A DNA stretch of 64,000 bases, from the NCBI GenBank assembly GCA_964521285.1, contig CAZFQS010000002.1, positions 62,001-126,000 of the forward strand, written 5' to 3'. This DNA comes from G020354785 sp964521285. Its GTDB lineage: Bacteria; Bacteroidota; Bacteroidia; Bacteroidales; UBA10428. A model generated the notes under the pieces. It saw only the letters and a list, made by a program, of their open reading frames with translations. It searched no databases and was not told the origin of the DNA. Of this stretch, positions 62,340-64,000 are shown piece by piece. Both the position numbers and the translations under genes were made by a program. Positions within the stretch are counted from its first letter, which is position 1, and every line of letters starts with the position of its first letter.

Positions 62340-64000
62340 CTACTCCTCTCCAATATTTATCTCTATATCCTCCTGTTCAGTTTTTTGTTCAACAGCCTGT
62401 TGCTCTTTAACCAGTTTTTCCTTTTTTTCTTTTGCCATCGATATAATACCATCTTCTGAATTTTCGTAATAATCAATAATGCTTTGAAGTGTCTGTATTG
62501 CCTGAAAATAATCTCTCCTGGAAGCAAATATGTCTGACCAGAGAATAAAACTTTTAGCCATCCAGTATTGATGAGGAGTTGTTCTTTCAGTAAAATCAAA
62601 TATTTCTTTTTCGGCTGTTTCCAGTTCCCCTCGTTTAAAATATATCTCTGCCATTCTGAATTTTGATTCTGCGCCTTCACTACTATTCACTTCAACAGCA
62701 ACTTTTTGAAACTGCTCTAATGCTAACATCAATCTTTCACTGGCATATAGCGATTTTGCCAGTATAAACCTTGCTTCCCGTTCCAGGGCATCTGAAACCT
62801 TTTCAGTGTTAATAACATTCCTTGCAGCTTCAATAGCATTAGTATAGTCATTAATATTATAATAACAACGCATCAAACCTGTTCGCGCTTCCAGTAAATT
62901 GCTTTTTATTTCTGTCACTTCCTCGAGTTTTTTATAATAATTAATTGCCAAAGAATAATCTTTAAGTTTGAATTTTATCCTTGAAGCTCCTAACAATGCC
63001 TGTTCGGTATAAATATTCTTCGGATTGCCAATAACGTAATCGAAGGATTTCATCGCTTCATCATACTGATTCATCCGGTAATTGCAATCTCCCTTATAAA
63101 AATGAGCATCCAGGATAAAACTGCCATTTGTATACTTCTCAATATAGTTTTTAAAACCCTGCGATGAACGGTCACAATCACCTGACATATATAGTTTCTC
63201 TGCAGTGATATAACTTAATGAATCCTGTTCTCTCAAATCAACTTTTGCAAAATCTCCCAGGTTATTAACATAATCGAAATAAGCATCTATATTATTCATA
63301 TCAACATAAATGTTCTTGATACCTTTTAATGCACTCTGGGCCTCATCAGTCCCTGGATAATCATTAACGACTCTCTTGTAAAGTTTTAATGATTCCTGAG
63401 CCCTGTCAGTGTTATAATAAATCAGTCCTAACTTAACCAAAGACTTACTTACATAACTGCTATTAGGAAATTCATTTACTATTCTTTGAAAATTTGGTAT
63501 GGCCTTTTCAGGTTGATGTTGTGATAAATAGCTTTCTCCAATCTCATAAAGTGCGTCATCAGTAAAAGCCGAATTTGGATAGGTACCTAACAGCTGATTC
63601 AGATTCTGAATTTTTTCTTCGAATTTATTAATAACACCCAATGCCAGGCTTTTTTGAAATATGGCATAATCAACATCAGTATTACCGGCCTTTATACTTC
63701 TGTCATAAAAATCTATAGCTGCATAATAATCAGTCTGTATAAAATAGCAATCACCGATTCTGTTAAGTGCATCTCCAACTCTTTTAGTCTTATTTCCTTT
63801 CATAAATCCCGTATATTTTCTAAACCATAGTGCAGCATCAGAATAATTCTTCTTCTTAAAATAAGAGTATCCCAGGTTATAATGCGCAAGATTAAATTCC
63901 TGCTGGTAATAAGATACCGGCATACCGATAAATTTCTTATAATCAACAATTGCCTTATCATAATTCTCCAGTCTGTAATATACTTCACCCCGCCAGTAGA
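62340..64000 (-). CDS. Tetratricopeptide-repeat protein, N-terminus beyond the right edge
   Basis: The frame is open to the window edge (last full codon at 63998); a Met at 63923 is internal to a TPR, since upstream codons read YWRGEVYYRLENYDKAIVDYKKF. At least 550 residues consist of successive TPR units with the pattern ALYxIGESYxxxxxPEKAIPNFQRIV, some resembling the YbgF/BamD-type outer-membrane TPRs. The C-terminus is a charged coil (KEKKEKLVKEQQAVEQK). Probably a periplasmic or outer-membrane associated scaffold that works with the downstream barrel. Confidence 0.85.
   Translation of the reverse strand, partial: YWRGEVYYRLENYDKAIVDYKKFIGMPVSYYQQEFNLAHYNLGYSYFKKKNYSDAALWFRKYTGFMKGNKTKRVGDALNRIGDCYFIQTDYYAAIDFYDRSIKAGNTDVDYAIFQKSLALGVINKFEEKIQNLNQLLGTYPNSAFTDDALYEIGESYLSQHQPEKAIPNFQRIVNEFPNSSYVSKSLVKLGLIYYNTDRAQESLKLYKRVVNDYPGTDEAQSALKGIKNIYVDMNNIDAYFDYVNNLGDFAKVDLREQDSLSYITAEKLYMSGDCDRSSQGFKNYIEKYTNGSFILDAHFYKGDCNYRMNQYDEAMKSFDYVIGNPKNIYTEQALLGASRIKFKLKDYSLAINYYKKLEEVTEIKSNLLEARTGLMRCYYNINDYTNAIEAARNVINTEKVSDALEREARFILAKSLYASERLMLALEQFQKVAVEVNSSEGAESKFRMAEIYFKRGELETAEKEIFDFTERTTPHQYWMAKSFILWSDIFASRRDYFQAIQTLQSIIDYYENSEDGIISMAKEKKEKLVKEQQAVEQKTEQEDIEINIGEE

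Overview
The window is chromosomal DNA of a bacterium of the phylum Bacteroidota, most likely an anaerobic member of the order Bacteroidales or Marinilabiliales. The evidence is: a short group-type primary sigma factor; promoter-like TTG-N20-TAnnTTTG sequences; the rseC-rnfBCDGEA gene order; an ExbB-ExbD-TonB set; a TamB relative of about 1480 residues; an OstA/SurA-type envelope cluster; a remnant of a type IX secretion sorting tail; and visibly AT-rich DNA. No rRNA, tRNA, CRISPR array, intact insertion sequence or prophage was found. Most of the window is core genome, densely packed and largely collinear in short operons.

Layout. 1-2.4 kb: end of yidC, lysA and a secreted unknown. 2.4-8.0 kb: an esterase, a SpoIIE-type phosphatase, two cysteine-rich unknowns, a polyprenol/phytol-kinase-like membrane protein and a class III nucleotide cyclase fused to an HD phosphohydrolase; this is the least conventional part. 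8.2-10.9 kb: miaB-mtaB tRNA methylthiotransferases. 11.2-13.6 kb: a small unknown and exbB-exbD-tonB. 13.7-19.3 kb: a large tamB divergent from tsaD. 19.6-25.8 kb: a SiaC-like phosphoprotein, then the complete rseC-rnfBCDGEA operon for ferredoxin:NAD oxidoreduction coupled to ion pumping. 25.8-34.6 kb: an outer-membrane protein, a lipoprotein oligopeptidase B, Tex and two sensor kinases. 34.7-37.9 kb: recQ, a 3'-5' exonuclease and a LysE-type exporter. 38.0-45.2 kb: guaB, three periplasmic parvulin/SurA proteins and an OstA-like protein. 45.3-51.7 kb: a DUF2795 protein, a PduO-type adenosyltransferase, an ABC ATPase, a methyltransferase, recG and two membrane proteins. 51.7-52.4 kb: a degraded patch. 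52.4-60.3 kb: uvrB, rpoD, degP, a secreted unknown and gyrB. 60.6-64 kb: an outer-membrane barrel and a TPR protein that runs off the right edge.

Functional themes. Envelope biogenesis dominates (YidC, TamB, TonB system, parvulins, OstA-like protein, DegP, outer-membrane barrels). Other themes are DNA repair and replication (RecQ, RecG, UvrB, GyrB), tRNA modification at A37 (MiaB, MtaB, TsaD), anaerobic energy conservation (Rnf) and signalling (SpoIIE phosphatase, SiaC-like protein, cyclase-HD fusion, two kinases).

The most informative anomalies are small. Between 51.7 and 52.4 kb lie an apparently intact antitoxin-like gene, a doc toxin cut down to 30 codons, and the last codons of a type IX secretion cargo gene that still carries its terminator, with a diverged direct repeat on either side. 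There are also palindromes sharing a GGGGACA core, a composite 7-mer/8-mer intergenic repeat at two loci, and a tamB gene with no ATG or GTG start. I do not see a convincing complete new system. The 3.4-8.0 kb signalling and cysteine-rich neighbourhood is the best candidate for unexplored biology.
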